The notes under the pieces: generated by a model | Databases searched by the model: none | The model's input: the letters and a program-made list of their open reading frames with translations, nothing else | What the model was told of the DNA's origin: nothing | Source of the DNA: Corinectria fuckeliana | Lineage: Eukaryota; Ascomycota; Sordariomycetes; Hypocreales; Nectriaceae | Assembly: GCA_019137255.1 (NCBI GenBank) | Contig: WPDH01000119.1 | Location: 1 to 61,784, forward strand | Direction: 5' to 3' | DNA: 61,784 nucleotides | Made by a program: the position numbers and the translations under genes | Shown: positions 25,176-36,715 of the stretch, in pieces | Numbering within the stretch: position 1 is the stretch's first letter | How the letters are laid out: each line of letters starts with the position of its first letter

Positions 25176-27334
25176 TTCATGATCCCCATCAACCCAAGCC
25201 CAGGGTCGACAACGACCACAACCCTGCCAGCTGAGCCTGGGGCGCAGGTACTAATGCCAGGGTTGGGCCAGCCTGATGAATCCTGTCTCTTGGTGTGTGT
25301 GTGTGTGTGCGTGTGCCAGATGCAAGGTACTTGGCGCGGCCGTCGAGGCCAGGTAGCGTTGGATGTTACTCCCTACCAAGTCGCGCAGTAGTCTAATTAT
25401 TGCTCGTCCCCTTGCCCCTGTCGGATGCTCGGACACCCGCACCACCCTGGCAAGGAAATAGTGGCGGGAACCACACATGCCGCAGCCCATCCAAGCCCCC
25501 CCGAGCCCGAGGAACGGTACCTGGTCCTTGGAGGGGGGGATTAAGGAGGCGCGTGGGCGGCAAATGGGCTGCGGTCGACAGCCGCCCGTTCCATCTATTT
25601 TGTTCCGTGGGCGATCAGAGAATCGCGATGCAGGTGAGCGTGACAAGGCAGATCGAGACGGCAAAGACGCCATGATAGTGCGGGGAGTGTGTGTGGACGT
25701 GGGTGGTGTATGGACAAGGCCCTGGCCTGGATAATGGTCGACAGCGGGCAGCAGGAGACGGCACCGGGAGCTAGTTAGAGGAACGCCATAATTAGAATGC
25801 GGTTGCTCGACCTTCCATACTACGTAAGCAATGTAGTGGGAAGGGCTTCTGTCTCCTCTCTCATTGCTTGTCGCAAGCGCGAGACAAGACGCCCGCGCTC
25901 CATTGGGTTGGGTGCTGTTGTTGGTGGACGGGGGTATCATGCGGCGGATGAAAATGGTCCATGGTAGTGGTGGTGCGGTTCGGTTTTTGGGTGGTAGGCG
26001 ACGCGGAAGGAGCAAACAACTCCACGAAAGGTGCAAGCGTTGTAGCCAGAACCACGATGCAGGTGAGAGCCGGGTGACGGCGGTGACGGGGCGGCGGGTA
26101 TGGCGTCAGCGCGTCTGTTGGTGGCTGTCCCAGGTCCGATCTTGGCGGCGAGGTGAGTGCAACAAGGGGCTGACTAAAGCTCAACCAGCAAACCAGCAAA
26201 CCAGCAAGGGGCCTTGCAGCTCGTGGCGGAGCCGAAGAACAGGACGGGAATGAGCACATCCTCTGCCGTTACACAGCGCAGTAGACACAGCTCAGAGCAC
26301 AATCGGGCTGTAAGTGAGTTGGTGAGGGGAGCTCCTGGGCTCCGGAAGCGTGTGCTCGTTTGCCGCGATCGCACAGGGATGCCCCCCTGTGGCGTCCATC
26401 TTTAGACGTCCATCCTGATTCCTTGAGCTCGAGGTTTGCACTCCACCTGCCGGTGCAGTGTGCCCTGTAGGGCGAGTATCCTGGCTCGGACAGGTGCTGG
26501 AACCTCCTCTCTCCCTCATATTTTCCCTCCCTCATATTATCCGCATCTGATCCAAGACGACGAGCCGACACAGTGCACAAAATATCAGTAGGAAGCTTAC
26601 TCCATTCCCCCCCTTCCCCTCCCCCCTTGTCGTGTACCTTCTCAGATTATTGCATCGGGAATCAGGTGTAGAACATCTAGACCATCCGTACCTGGAGGTT
26701 GTCTGGCTGTGGGAGGGAGGACTGCTAGCGTCCACGACAAGGGGTCCCGTCGACCTGGCGGGCGCGTGTCCCCCCTCCATCCTCCATCCTCTATCTCCCT
26801 GGCTCCGTTAGCCGCTAGGGCTTGCGGACTAAGACAAGTGTGCCTCGATACAGTATGTAGTAAGACAGTAGTAAGACAGTGGGGGGGATTGGGGCTGAGT
26901 CTCCTGAGGTGCCTTCAAGCACTCCATTGGCTGAGCCTGACCCTGCCGTCCTATTTTTATTCGCGGATTTGTGGCCTATGTAGGCTTGGTCATCAGCCCG
27001 TCATCGATCCCTCCCGCCAGCCAGCCGTCTTGCGGTTTTCGCGACGCCAAACAACTACATCCCCAGGTGGAAAGAGTGGTTTTTCTTCTTTCCTTTTCTC
27101 TCTCTCTCTACGGCCTCGGTCTAGCCCCGACGCGCTGGAAACTCCCATGTCTATGTGCGCTTCCCGTCTCATCACCGAACCTATTCTCTGCAGCTCTTCG
27201 GGCTTGGGGGCCGCCAACCGTGGGCTCGGGAGCACTCGAGGGCCGCATTGTCCTGAGTGGGCAGACCGACGCACCGGACCGTCCCATGGCTTGGGGGGAG
27301 GCCCGCTTTTGGCCCGAAACGGAGATTCGAGTCT

Positions 27335-27364
27335 TGATGGATGGATGGATGGATAGATAGATGG
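27335..27364. repeat. (GATG)n / (GATA)n tetranucleotide repeat
   Basis: Tandem GATG units passing into GATA units. An (AC)n-(GC)n dinucleotide run lies about 50 bp further on. Confidence 0.9.
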
Positions 27365-27685
27365 ACGAGTTTTGTGTGTAGATACCTAAGTTGGATGCGT
27401 GAACAACACGGACACACACACGCGCGCGCGTAGATCTACCCACATACAAACATCTGCAGGCTGTAGATATGTAAGGTGTTAAAGGCAGCTATTTGGAATA
27501 ACTGCTAAGCCTTGCCTCGTGCGGCTGGAGCAGCTAAAGATCTCCTTCCAAATACGTATAGATGCCAATTCTCCGTCTTCCAAGCACCCATCCATGTGCA
27601 GTCATCATACCGTCCCTCTCCCACACCGCGTCTCAGCTGTCGGGACCGATGCGTCGGTCGCCCAACTCGCATGCCGACCTTGTTC

Positions 27686-27733
27686 CACATACATACATAC
27701 ATACATACATATATACAAACAAACAAACAAACA
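27686..27733. repeat. (CATA)n then (CAAA)n compound microsatellite
   Basis: Six or so CATA units followed by about five CAAA units, in noncoding DNA. Confidence 0.9.
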
Positions 27734-28018
27734 GCCCAGCCTAGGGAGATGCCAGGATGCGACAGCCGGGAAGAGAGGAGCCCCCGCACCATTGTTGGTC
27801 GAGAGCGTGGAATTGACTGCATATGTCCTGCTCTGCTGCAAGGATCCATAGCTATCACTGGCGGAATCGGATGGGACGGGAGGCCCATCACGCTAAGGAG
27901 CCGTTACCACTTACTCTGTACCAGCAAAACAACCTGAACGTCAGCCCGCCCGGGCGCTTAACGGACGGCCAGTAGGTTATTTTTGGTGCCCCCTCCTCTC
28001 TCAACCGCCTCCACCACC

Positions 28019-28150
28019 ATGGAACCTAAACCACCGCACTCGCTGCGCCGTGAGGTCTTCCAGCCGGCCGCCTGCGACCTTTCCGTAGCCTCGAGACCCG
28101 TGATTTTAGCATGCGGCCATACATATGACAAGACCTACGGTAGCTGACTC
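28019..28150 (+). CDS. Possible 43-codon small ORF with U-box/RING-like fragment
   Basis: The ATG has a good context (CACCACCATGG) after a pyrimidine-rich leader, like real fungal starts in this window. Residues 28-37 read PVILACGHTY, resembling the PVIL-CGHT core of U-box or RING proteins, but the frame stops at codon 44 and no continuing exon is found. It could be a first exon, a decayed gene start or chance. Confidence 0.15.
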
Positions 28151-30292
28151 TTTCCCCCCCGGTTCCCATTCCCCCACGCTTCCCGTTGTAGAGTCTCTTC
28201 TGCGTGTGTGCATATGCAACAGCATGCCATTGGCGTAGTACTGTATGCTTGGTTGCCCCAGGAGAGAGGACCACTCCCCCCAGAAATAGAGTCTCTCTAT
28301 TCTTCTATCATCCGCAGCCCTGGCCTTGCCTGGTGCTATCGGATTTGCATCAATAGTGGACTCCGCAGGGAAGCGATCGACACACATCAGATGAAAGATT
28401 CCGTCCACACAAGTATCCTCCACACTCCCGCCTGCATACAGGCAATCACTGCATGTGAGACTTGCATCTGAGTGCCAGCCAGCGCATCAGGGTTTGCCCC
28501 AGCATAATTTACCTCTGTGCGTTCGTCTCCCTCGGTCGGTGTCCTGCTCTGGCTGTCTTTCCCGTGTTTGGATCCTCTCAGCCGGTCTCTGCAGATCCGG
28601 CTGACATGGCTGCCGGGCACACAGCATCATGCCACTTCAAGCTTACGAAAATGGTCTAATCGGGATGTTGTGCTCTACCAAGACAGAGTGACGTTGCCTG
28701 TCACCTGAAATTGTACATGTTCTGCACTTGCCGGTACGGACACTGATCACACGGGGGCAGCGTGGTCCCCCGTTGACAAATACTGTTGCTGTTATGAAGC
28801 CGTTGGCCGTCGTTGCTGGTGAACTTTTGCTTGAGGTGACAGGTTTCAGCTCTAATAATAACTTACACACGACTGATCAAAATAATCCTACGAGAAGAAG
28901 ATTGGGCATTACTTCAGTCTCACAGGTGGTAATCCTAGGCACGATGACCACGATGACAAATTAGTCAGTTGGTCTAGAGTAGCCGGCATCACGTTGATTC
29001 ACCACGGCACGTTGCCTACTGTACTCGGGATTCAATAGTGCATGCACGTAATAGTATCTGTAAAATCAAGCTTATAGACTACATAGGTACGTAGTATTCT
29101 TCTACTAAGCTTCCTTGACCTACTGAATGTCGTGGGAGGAAAATGTATCAACCCTGGGTGTGACTGAACTAGTAGGCTAGCCACGTTACCTCTTCACAAT
29201 TCACAACTCTATACTTTACGGATAATCAACACTACCATTTATCTACATCCTTCAAACCAAACCATTTCATCTAGCCGCTTAACCGCCCGGAGACGCGAAA
29301 CCACCGTATTGTAGTACTTGCTCACCCCGTCCAGCCGCGGTGGCCCCGTCAGCATCGTGGGGGCCATACTCTCTCAGCTTTCCAGACGTTTCTAGCCCCA
29401 GGGCGAGCGATGGCAATGCCCACAGCAACGCTTAGCCTCCCCCCCCCCCCCGCGCTGGAGTATGTCCATCCAAGGCTTTCACACCGTGCATGAGGAAGTA
29501 CGGCCTCGCCGCGGCTGCTTGTGACTTGTAGTGAGTCTCCTTATGGACTTCGTGGTGGAAGGATCGGCGACAGAAAGTTTGGTGAGCTGACGTTACCATT
29601 TTACACTTAGCCCGTAACAGTATGCATTTTGTGCCTGGGTAACGGCCTCAGTGATGCAGATCCCCGGCGATGCCAGACATAGAACAATTTTGGGTTCGGA
29701 AACTAGCCACCGATGTAATGCAAAGCCCTAGGATTCAACATAAACCGTACAAGCACAATAATAGTGGATATCATGCCCGACGTGTTAAGGTGCAAGCTGC
29801 GATACTCTGCTTACTCTGTGACCATCAAGTCTTGGAATATTCCACCAAGCTTCTTTACGGGTGTCGGCTCTAGGCTTTCGGCGGCAAGGCCGCAGCTCCG
29901 GGTTACGACGGGTCATAATCGCGATGCGGCTGCGGCGTTCCTCCCAGATGACGTTGTAAATCAACGAAAGGGGGAGAAGAATAAGGGAAGGATATATTCC
30001 GATTGGTCTAGCAGGTAAGAAGAGACCGACGTCCTTGCGCGCAAAACACCACGTAAACTCTACCAGGTCGTTCGTAGACTGCTTGGTCCATATCGCTTCA
30101 CTTGTACAAAACGGGGTCTGCTTTCACACCCTCGAGCAACCCGGAACGCCATGTGGCCAGCCTTGTATTAGTGAGCACAGTTGAGACCTGGTAATAAAAC
30201 CCAAATCCCCTGCGAGTCATTGACAATTTCCCTCCTTTTTGAGCCTCGATGTGTTCACCACGTTCCCAATTTTGTGTGTTCAGTCCTCGCAT

Positions 30293-31832
30293 CTAGGCCT
30301 TGGTGGGAGTCGGCGCCGCGGGTGTGACTTCGGCCGACTTCCCATTGCTGTCGCTCTCCTCCGATTCATCGTCGCTAGGATGGCTGCTGTCCTGAGCTGT
30401 CCTCCGGCTCTTGGTCATCTGTGCATCTTGTTAGTGAAAGGGTTAAATCGGCGGAATAGACGGACTGACCCATGATCGCACGCCACCGACAAGACCCAAG
30501 GCGTAGCCAGTGATAAACTCCTTGGAGTTTGAGTTGGTGGCACCCGGTGTGGTGGGCGACCGCACCAGGTCGATGCTGCCGGTGCTGTTAAAGCGGGCAG
30601 GGCTCGCGGGTCGGCTGGGAGGTCGGCTGGCGGGCCAGAACTGACGAAGCTCGCGGCCGAGCTCCTGGCCAGTGCTGGTCCAGTTGGTGGTGATATTTTC
30701 GCGCAGGTCCTGGACGTGGCGTTTGAGGTCCAACTCGTTCTTCTTGAGCCAGCTGACGTTGAGTTCCTGGCGCGAGGTGCCGCGCTTGAATTGGCGGGCA
30801 ATGTACTTTTCGTAGTCACGGACGATTCTGTATCCTAGGTCAGGGGGGTGTTCCAAGGAGAATAGACCAGTGCCATGGATGGTTTGCTCACCTTGTAATA
30901 AGACCAGTCGTGCTGACGCCTTCTGTTCGCTGGGTAACAAGGAACTTGCCCTCCCGCTTAATAGGCTGGTAGATGTCATCACCCTCGTCAGCACCGTAGG
31001 GGAGGTCGTCGTGCGCGACATAGTCGAGCTTGTGCTTGTCGAGAAATTCGGGTGTGACGATCCAAGGGCAGTCCTCGATGACCTCGTCAACCCACTTGCA
31101 ATGCCGGAGTGTCTCGGCGCGTTCGGCGCCAGACATGACGGTTAGACCCTTGCGCTTGTGCGTCTCGTGATCGCCCGTAACACCGACGACGAGGGTGGTG
31201 TCGGGGAATGCCTTCTTGGCTTGCTCAAGCTGTCGCATGTGGCTACGGGGCTCGTTAGCGACAGATCGTGTGAAGTCCGGACTCACGGGCCTGGAGAACG
31301 GAGGATGGAGGTTGGAGCAGACTTACCCAAGATGGAAGAGATCAAAGACTCCGTCGGCGTAGACCCGGACAGCACGACCGACAGGGGGCTGATTGGTGGT
31401 GAAGCCAACGGGGTGCGTCATCTGGCCGATGGGCGGGGGTGGCATGGCTTCGTCCTTCTTGTTCTCCGTGTCGTCGGCGTCCATGTCGTCTAGGGAGGCC
31501 TTGCGGGCTTTCCGGCCTACACGCTCGGCGATGTCGACGCTGGCCTCGGTGGTGTCGCTGGGCTCGCCGGGGTCGACCTTGTGGTGTTTGGAATCGAGGG
31601 TACGCTCGGAGTTGGCTCGTTGACGCTTAGAATTCGGGCCACCGCCGTTTGTGTTCCGATGAGGGCGACTGGACCCGGCAGCGGTCTCGGCGGCCGTGGT
31701 GTCGCCCTCCTCGCCCGACGCATCGCGCGATGAAGGCTGCAGGCCGTTGTCCAGCATGTCGGCGGAGGAATTGGCGTGGCTGAGGGAGCTTCTCTTGCGC
31801 TTGCCTTGGGAGGATATGGATGGGGAGGACAT
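30293..31832 (-). CDS. PCT1: Choline-phosphate cytidylyltransferase (CTP:phosphocholine), rate-limiting Kennedy-pathway enzyme
   Basis: Makes CDP-choline from CTP and phosphocholine for phosphatidylcholine synthesis, at the nuclear/ER membrane. Four exons on the minus strand: 31,832-31,327; 31,242-30,892; 30,827-30,470; 30,418-30,293; 446 aa, all GT-AG and phase-consistent. Start chosen at 31,832 (context CAGCCACCATG); an in-frame ATG 34 codons upstream lies in leader-like sequence. Residues 1-150 are disordered, with KRKR near 10-14 as a possible nuclear signal. The catalytic fold starts at RVYADGVFDLFHLGH (about 156-170, the nucleotidyltransferase HxGH), and RTEGVSTT (about 274-281) is the second signature. 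The amphipathic lipid-sensing region about 305-400 is Lys/Arg-rich, followed by an acidic Ser-rich tail (DDESEESDS) that fits regulation by phosphorylation. The last exon is easily missed because exon 3 reads through to a stop at 30,443. Confidence 0.95.
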
Positions 31833-32625
31833 GGTGGCTGTAGCTGGTGGGCGAGGGCGAGGGCGAAGATGTAGGAGGTCCGTCCAAGAAAGAGTGACAG
31901 CGGTGCTAATTAGAGTACGAGAACGCGTGAGCACTGGCGAAACGAAGAAAAACGGGACCAGGCGGGTTCGGGCTTGGGCCGTAAGGCAAGATCCCTGCTA
32001 AACCTGGGGTTTGCGCTCGGGATCGGGTAGGCGGCAGGAGGCGAGGAAAGCAGGGAAAGAGGCCTCTGAAGACAGATAGTGGCAAACAAGTGACGGGTAG
32101 ACAATGCAGGAGCAAGGCCAAACAGGATAGCTAACTAAGTACCTACTACGTAGTGAAAAAGGGACACATAGTAGGATGGGGGGAAAAAACAGGGAAGCAA
32201 GGAAAGCCGTGGATTGGGCTGTGTGATGGACGGTACATGGATACCTATAGGCTCGTCTTGCCGTGGTGAGTGGCTTGGGCAACTCTTATTGCTTCTGGCA
32301 TTTCTCGTACTCGGTCAAGTCGGCCTTCTTAATTTAAAAGTGGTACAGCCGTACCCGAAAAGGAGCCATCGCTTGCAGCTTACCTCTACAGTATAAGTGG
32401 TACTTGCTCCCGTGCTCGGTCTGCAAAGTACGACCCTCGACAGGCATATCTGTCTCTTCCGTTGCCGTTCTCAATCTTCCCCTCAAGGATTCCTGATGGG
32501 GCTTGCGGCACACGCTGCCCTGCATCTCCAAGCTAGGTAAGCTGGGTTTTCCATGCATTGAAACATAATGGCGTCACCACCACCCGGACTCCGAAGCTTG
32601 GGAAAAAGGAGAACCCCACCCAGTG

Positions 32626-32633
32626 TCACGTGA
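32626..32633. promoter_or_regulatory. TCACGTGA E-box palindrome, copy 1
   Basis: Perfect 8-bp palindrome containing the CACGTG core bound by fungal bHLH factors (Cbf1-like). About 800 bp upstream of the pct1 ATG. Confidence 0.5.
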
Positions 32634-32666
32634 TCTGATCATACTAGTAGTTTGTTCCCTCAGCTA

Positions 32667-32674
32667 TCACGTGA
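32667..32674. promoter_or_regulatory. TCACGTGA E-box palindrome, copy 2
   Basis: Identical to copy 1; start-to-start distance 41 bp, about four helical turns, so two dimers would bind the same face of DNA. Confidence 0.5.
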
Positions 32675-33678
32675 CGTTGCTTCCCGCGGCCGCCGATGTC
32701 GTTCGTGATACGAAGTACAGGGCTCCTGAATATCATCACCTCTTAGAGCGAGCGGCTGCCTCAATGTGTGACAACGATCATTAGCTCCCGGGGATGACAG
32801 ACTCAAACCTTCTCTTGAGATGACCTTGGGGAATTTTATTGCATTCTCAGCTTGGTCTCCTGCGCAGACCATGTTTCTTGTGCAACTCATCTAAACGTGA
32901 GCATGTTCTCGGCCACCACGATCAGGAAGAGGCCACTGACCCTGCTTCTCATCACAATCAATGCTGGCAGCAGTATCAACTCCATCCACCATAGCCAATC
33001 CCCTGTCCTATGCTGCAGTAAATCTCAGGTCTAATAGTACATAAAAAAGTACAATCCTACCAGCACTAGCGGCAAACTCCCCTTGACTTGGACCAAGGGG
33101 ATCACTTCCCTTAACCACGACTGTATAGAACTTTCAAGGCGGGAGGCTCCCAGAAGGGTGCGAGTGTGCATAATAGTTTAAAAGCGACACGGATTTAAGA
33201 CTGCTACTCAAGGCACAACAGGCAAGAATTATGTTGCTAGGTAACTTGGCAACTAAGAATATTGCCACAAGGTACCAGTTCCTTGAATGATATACAAATG
33301 GGACCACGCGATGGTGACCAGAGACCGCCAAGTGTATATATTGCTTTGAATCAGACTACTCAAATTACTTCACCTTCCAACCACCCGGCCGCTTTCCACC
33401 TCCGCCCCCTTTTTGCTGCCTCTCGCTCTCCTTTCTTTCCTCATACCATAGGTAGGGAGCTGTAGCAGAAGACTGTAAGTCCCGAACCCGGCACATCATA
33501 TCTCAATGTGTCAAATAGAGTGAAAGTGCCGACTGTAGTTGACTGGTCGTACATAATTGCTTGTTTTCCCCACCACCCTCACGCGAAGTCACCCATCCGT
33601 ACTGGTGACGCATAAACCGCCAGCGCCTCCATCATGCGCGCGAATTGGACGGCGTTGCCGCTTTCGACACCGGCGCTC

Positions 33679-34027
33679 TTACCGGGAGTAGGGGTGAAAT
33701 CCCCGGCTGCCTCCGCGTCCGCCGCCGCGGTAGTTGGCGCCTGGCTTGCCGGCGTTCTTGGGGCCGGTGGGCGCGTTGGCTGGTGGTGCGTGTTGCGGAT
33801 CGGGGGAGCCCTGGGCACTACCACGAAAGCTTCCCGGGCCTTGGCTGGGATTCGGTTGGGGGACGTCGTCATACATGCCCTCCCATGAGGTCGGAGCGCC
33901 GCTGGCGCTTCCGCTGGCGCTGCCTCCGCCGTTTCCGCCCATGCCGTAACCTCCTCCTTGGCTACCGCCATAACCTCCGCCTCGGCCGCCTCGTCGGCCC
34001 TGAGGCTGCTGCTGCTGCTGCTGCTGC

Positions 34028-34061
<34 letters not shown>

Positions 34062-36715
34062 GCTGGTACTGGTCGAAGTTGTTGCCGTTGTTATATCCCC
34101 TGCCTCCACCGGCGGCGGCGGCGTTGCCTTGGTCGCCCTGCTGACCCTGTTGCTGCATCATCTGTTGCTGCATCTGTTGCTGCATTTGCTGCATCATTTG
34201 AGGCGTCATGTTGTTCATCATGTTCTGGCCGTTGGCGCCACCGGCGCCGCCTCCCCGTCCTCCCATCATCTGCTGCATCTGCTGCATCTGCATGTTCTGC
34301 CACATGGCTGGGTTCATGGGCATACCCCGGTTCATGGCCATTTGGGACTGCATCATGGCGAAGTACTGTTGCATGCGCTGGAAGTACTGGGCCATGACTT
34401 GTGGCGTCATACCGTTGGTATTGCCCATCTGCTGGCCCATGGAGCCCTGTGCCGGCTGCTCATCGTTCTTCCTGAACTTTCCGCGCCTCGAGGCCTCTTC
34501 CTCCTCTCGAAGGTTGCCTCGGGGCTGGGCCTTTTTGACCTCGATGGGCTTTCCGTGGATCTCAAGCGGCACGTTGATGCAGGCGTCGACGCCAGCCTCG
34601 CTTTCAAAGGTGACGAAGCCAAACCCTCGCGGCCGACCCGTGTCCTTGTCCATCATGAGAGTGGCATCAACCACTCGTCCAAACTGGGCAAAGTAGTCCT
34701 TAAACTCTTGATCCGTGGTCTCCTGGCTGACACCGCCAACAAAGATCTTGCTGGTCTTCTCCTGCTCATCTCGAGGGATAGCTCGCTTGGGATCAATCTG
34801 AAGGAGGGTCAGCGGCGTCAAAGTCATTGCCAAAATGGGGATTCGGCTTACGATTTTGCCGTCAAGGAAATGCTCCTTGACCATAACAATGTTGACAGTC
34901 TTGGCGTCCTTGAAGGTGAGAAAGCCAAAGCCTCGTGACCTCCCAGTGCTGTTGTCTCGCATGACGGTGCACTCGACGACTTCGCCAAACTGGGAGAAGT
35001 AGTCTCTGAGGGATTCTACTATAGTTAGGATGCAATCTTGTCAGGGCCGGGCATTACGCAACTTACGATCGGTTGTTTCCCAGTTCAAGCCACCAATAAA
35101 CATTTTACTATCTCGACGCATTAGCATTGAAACCCGACGCATCAATTAGTGCTTAAGTGGGGTGAGCAGTATGGCAGCAATTTGGAAGCAATGGGGAGAC
35201 GTTGGCTGTGGCAGAGCGCTGGGATCCCTGGGTAGGCGCATGGTGGCTTGCTGCAGGCAAGGCCGCAATCGATCCAGGGCAAATGCCAGTGGGTTGTTTG
35301 CTGCGCACGTTGAGAGCTGTTTGCTTCAAAGCCGCAAACTCAGGCAACGGGCTTTGAAGTCGCAGTGGGATGAGCGGCCTGGCTTGGCCCTGATAGTCGG
35401 TTCTCCTCCACTCCGGTACATCAAACTGCAGGGACTAGCAGACGGCCAAAGGGAAGTCCCTCAAGCCAGATTCAGATCCGAGGCTGGTAGAAAGCGGCCA
35501 AGTGTCTAGTTCCATCCACAAAATGAGTCTTGTTGCGGCAGCGGGTGATGGATATGATGTTGGTTGTTGTGAGAGACCCGTTACACAGGTTGGCGGGAAG
35601 TCGAAGATGATCCACCATAATGCGCGTGACATGGCGAAGACAGTGCAGTGAGAGATGCCAGATCAGCGTGGTCGAATATTTCTTCGTCTTGTGCTATCGT
35701 CTTGACTCTTCTCTCTGTCTTGCTAGGTACTGGCCTGGCGCGCTATTCGCTGCAAATCTTGCTACAGCCACCGGAGAACCGTTACCATTCTCGTCGGGCC
35801 CTTTAAGATCTCTGCGACTCTGGCTATGGAAGCCGGGAGTGTTGTCTCCCGTCTTGACTAGGTCGGCTGATTTATCGGAGTATCCACAGGGTGAGAGTTC
35901 TCAGTTCAGATAATGGCTTCCTCCTCTTACTTTGATGCTCTCTCAAAATGATCGTCGAAACCTTGTCTCATCTGATCTCTGTTCTTGCTCTTGGCCCTCA
36001 TATCCAATGTCTTTTTGGCTGATTATGGCTCCACCGTCTGAGTTTCGTTGGGGCGTGGGTGTCATGTGTGCCACTCCTCGCTCCTGTCAATCTGACCGCG
36101 ATCCCTTCCAGCCAAGCCAGTGCTCCGAGATTTCGGCGAAGCCACATCCAATACCAAGCTGCCGTCTTGACCCAGCGTTTCCTGCAGGCGAAGCAAAACG
36201 TAGAAAAATCATGTGCAGGGGCAAAAGGGGGGGTTGTTTTGGAGGATACAAATCACATCTAGGAGGGATGGTAGACACTTACCCGTCTTCTTTGGCGCTT
36301 GCCTTGTGAACCGCCCCGTAGGATGGGGGCGTTTGGACGTCTTCCATTTGAGCCGAGTGATTGTTCATGTTGTTGCTCATGTTTCCTCCACCTCCAAGAT
36401 TGAAATCGACTTCATCGTCATCATCATCCTGATCTTGATTCATAGCATCATCACCTGTCCCATCTTGTTCGTAAGATACCGCGGGCTGATTATTAACGCT
36501 GCTGTGGACGGGCTGGTTATCCGTGACGGCTGGAGCTGGGGCTGGGGCTGGGGCTTTGGGGAGAGGCGCTGCCTTGGAAGGATCGTTGTCTTCGTAACTG
36601 TAGGGCTAGGCATCAGCAAACGGTTGATAGGCGTGATATGCGCATCGACTAGTTGTCTTGGGATATCTTACAGGTCGGCGAAGAGGTCCTCCTCAAAGTT
36701 CTCCGGTTCGGTCAT
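33679..36715 (-). CDS. HRP1: Two-RRM hnRNP, Hrp1/Nab4-like mRNA 3'-end processing factor
   Basis: Yeast Hrp1 is the cleavage factor IB subunit that binds UA-rich elements and shuttles with mRNA; this is the best family match. Five exons on the minus strand: 36,715-36,672; 36,597-36,283; 35,107-35,067; 35,015-34,852; 34,797-33,679; 560 aa. N-terminus MTEPENFEEDLFADLYEDND, a Pro/Ala run and an acidic Asp run at about residues 70-80. RRM1 about 121-195: RNP2 KMFIGGLN (its last residues at a splice site), RNP1 SRGFGFLTF. RRM2 about 204-281: KIFVGGVS and PRGFGFVTF. Then a Met/Gln-rich segment, a polyglutamine tract at about 433-453, and an RGG-rich tail ending HPYSR. Exon 4 acceptor is the second of two AGs (TAGTAG), which gives the conserved TTDQSLRDYF. 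Intron 2 is about 1.17 kb, long for a fungus. The stop overlaps a GGTAAGAG donor-like sequence, so an alternative C-terminus in another frame (to 33,579) is conceivable but less likely. Confidence 0.92.
34006..34064. repeat. Trinucleotide repeat encoding the Hrp1 polyglutamine tract
   Basis: Plus strand (CTG)n passing into (TTG)n, that is CAA then CAG on the coding strand; about 20 Gln codons. The switch from CAA to CAG halfway suggests two separately expanding pure tracts. Confidence 0.95.

Larger units (their letters stand above)
24511..30292. other. 5.8-kb intergenic region rich in simple repeats
   Basis: No confident gene between the transcription factor start and the pct1 stop. The first part is presumably a long promoter/5' UTR of the transcription factor gene. 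It contains many microsatellites (listed separately where clear), a 13-C run at 29,439-29,451, and a CT-rich leader before a small ORF at 28,019. Open frames of 200-260 codons (for example 25,251-26,036 minus and 26,709-27,356 plus) have compositions typical of GC-rich noncoding DNA and no domain. Confidence 0.5.
31833..33678. other. Intergenic between pct1 start and hrp1 stop
   Basis: Leader side of pct1 holds a GGGCGA/GAGGGC hexamer run at about 31,849-31,868 and a CTAATTAG box (minus strand) about 70-80 bp upstream of the ATG, which could be the end of a 5'-UTR intron. Two identical TCACGTGA palindromes lie at 32,626 and 32,667. No coding gene is supported. Confidence 0.6.

Noticed and set aside
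25251..26036. 261-codon minus-strand ORF upstream of the transcription factor gene
   Set aside because: Composition is that of GC-rich noncoding DNA crossing (GT)n repeats (HTHTHTH runs), with no domain and no start context.
26709..27356. 215-codon plus-strand ORF
   Set aside because: Runs through microsatellite sequence and has a low-complexity, unfamily-like composition; overlapping frames are equally open.
33579..33678. Alternative hrp1 C-terminus through a donor-like GGTAAGAG at the stop codon
   Set aside because: The RGG-rich tail ending HPYSR at 33,679 is a sensible end for this family; the downstream frame is not RGG-like.
33958..34938. 326-codon plus-strand ORF with poly-Leu
   Set aside because: Antisense shadow of hrp1; the poly-Leu is the complement of the polyglutamine tract.
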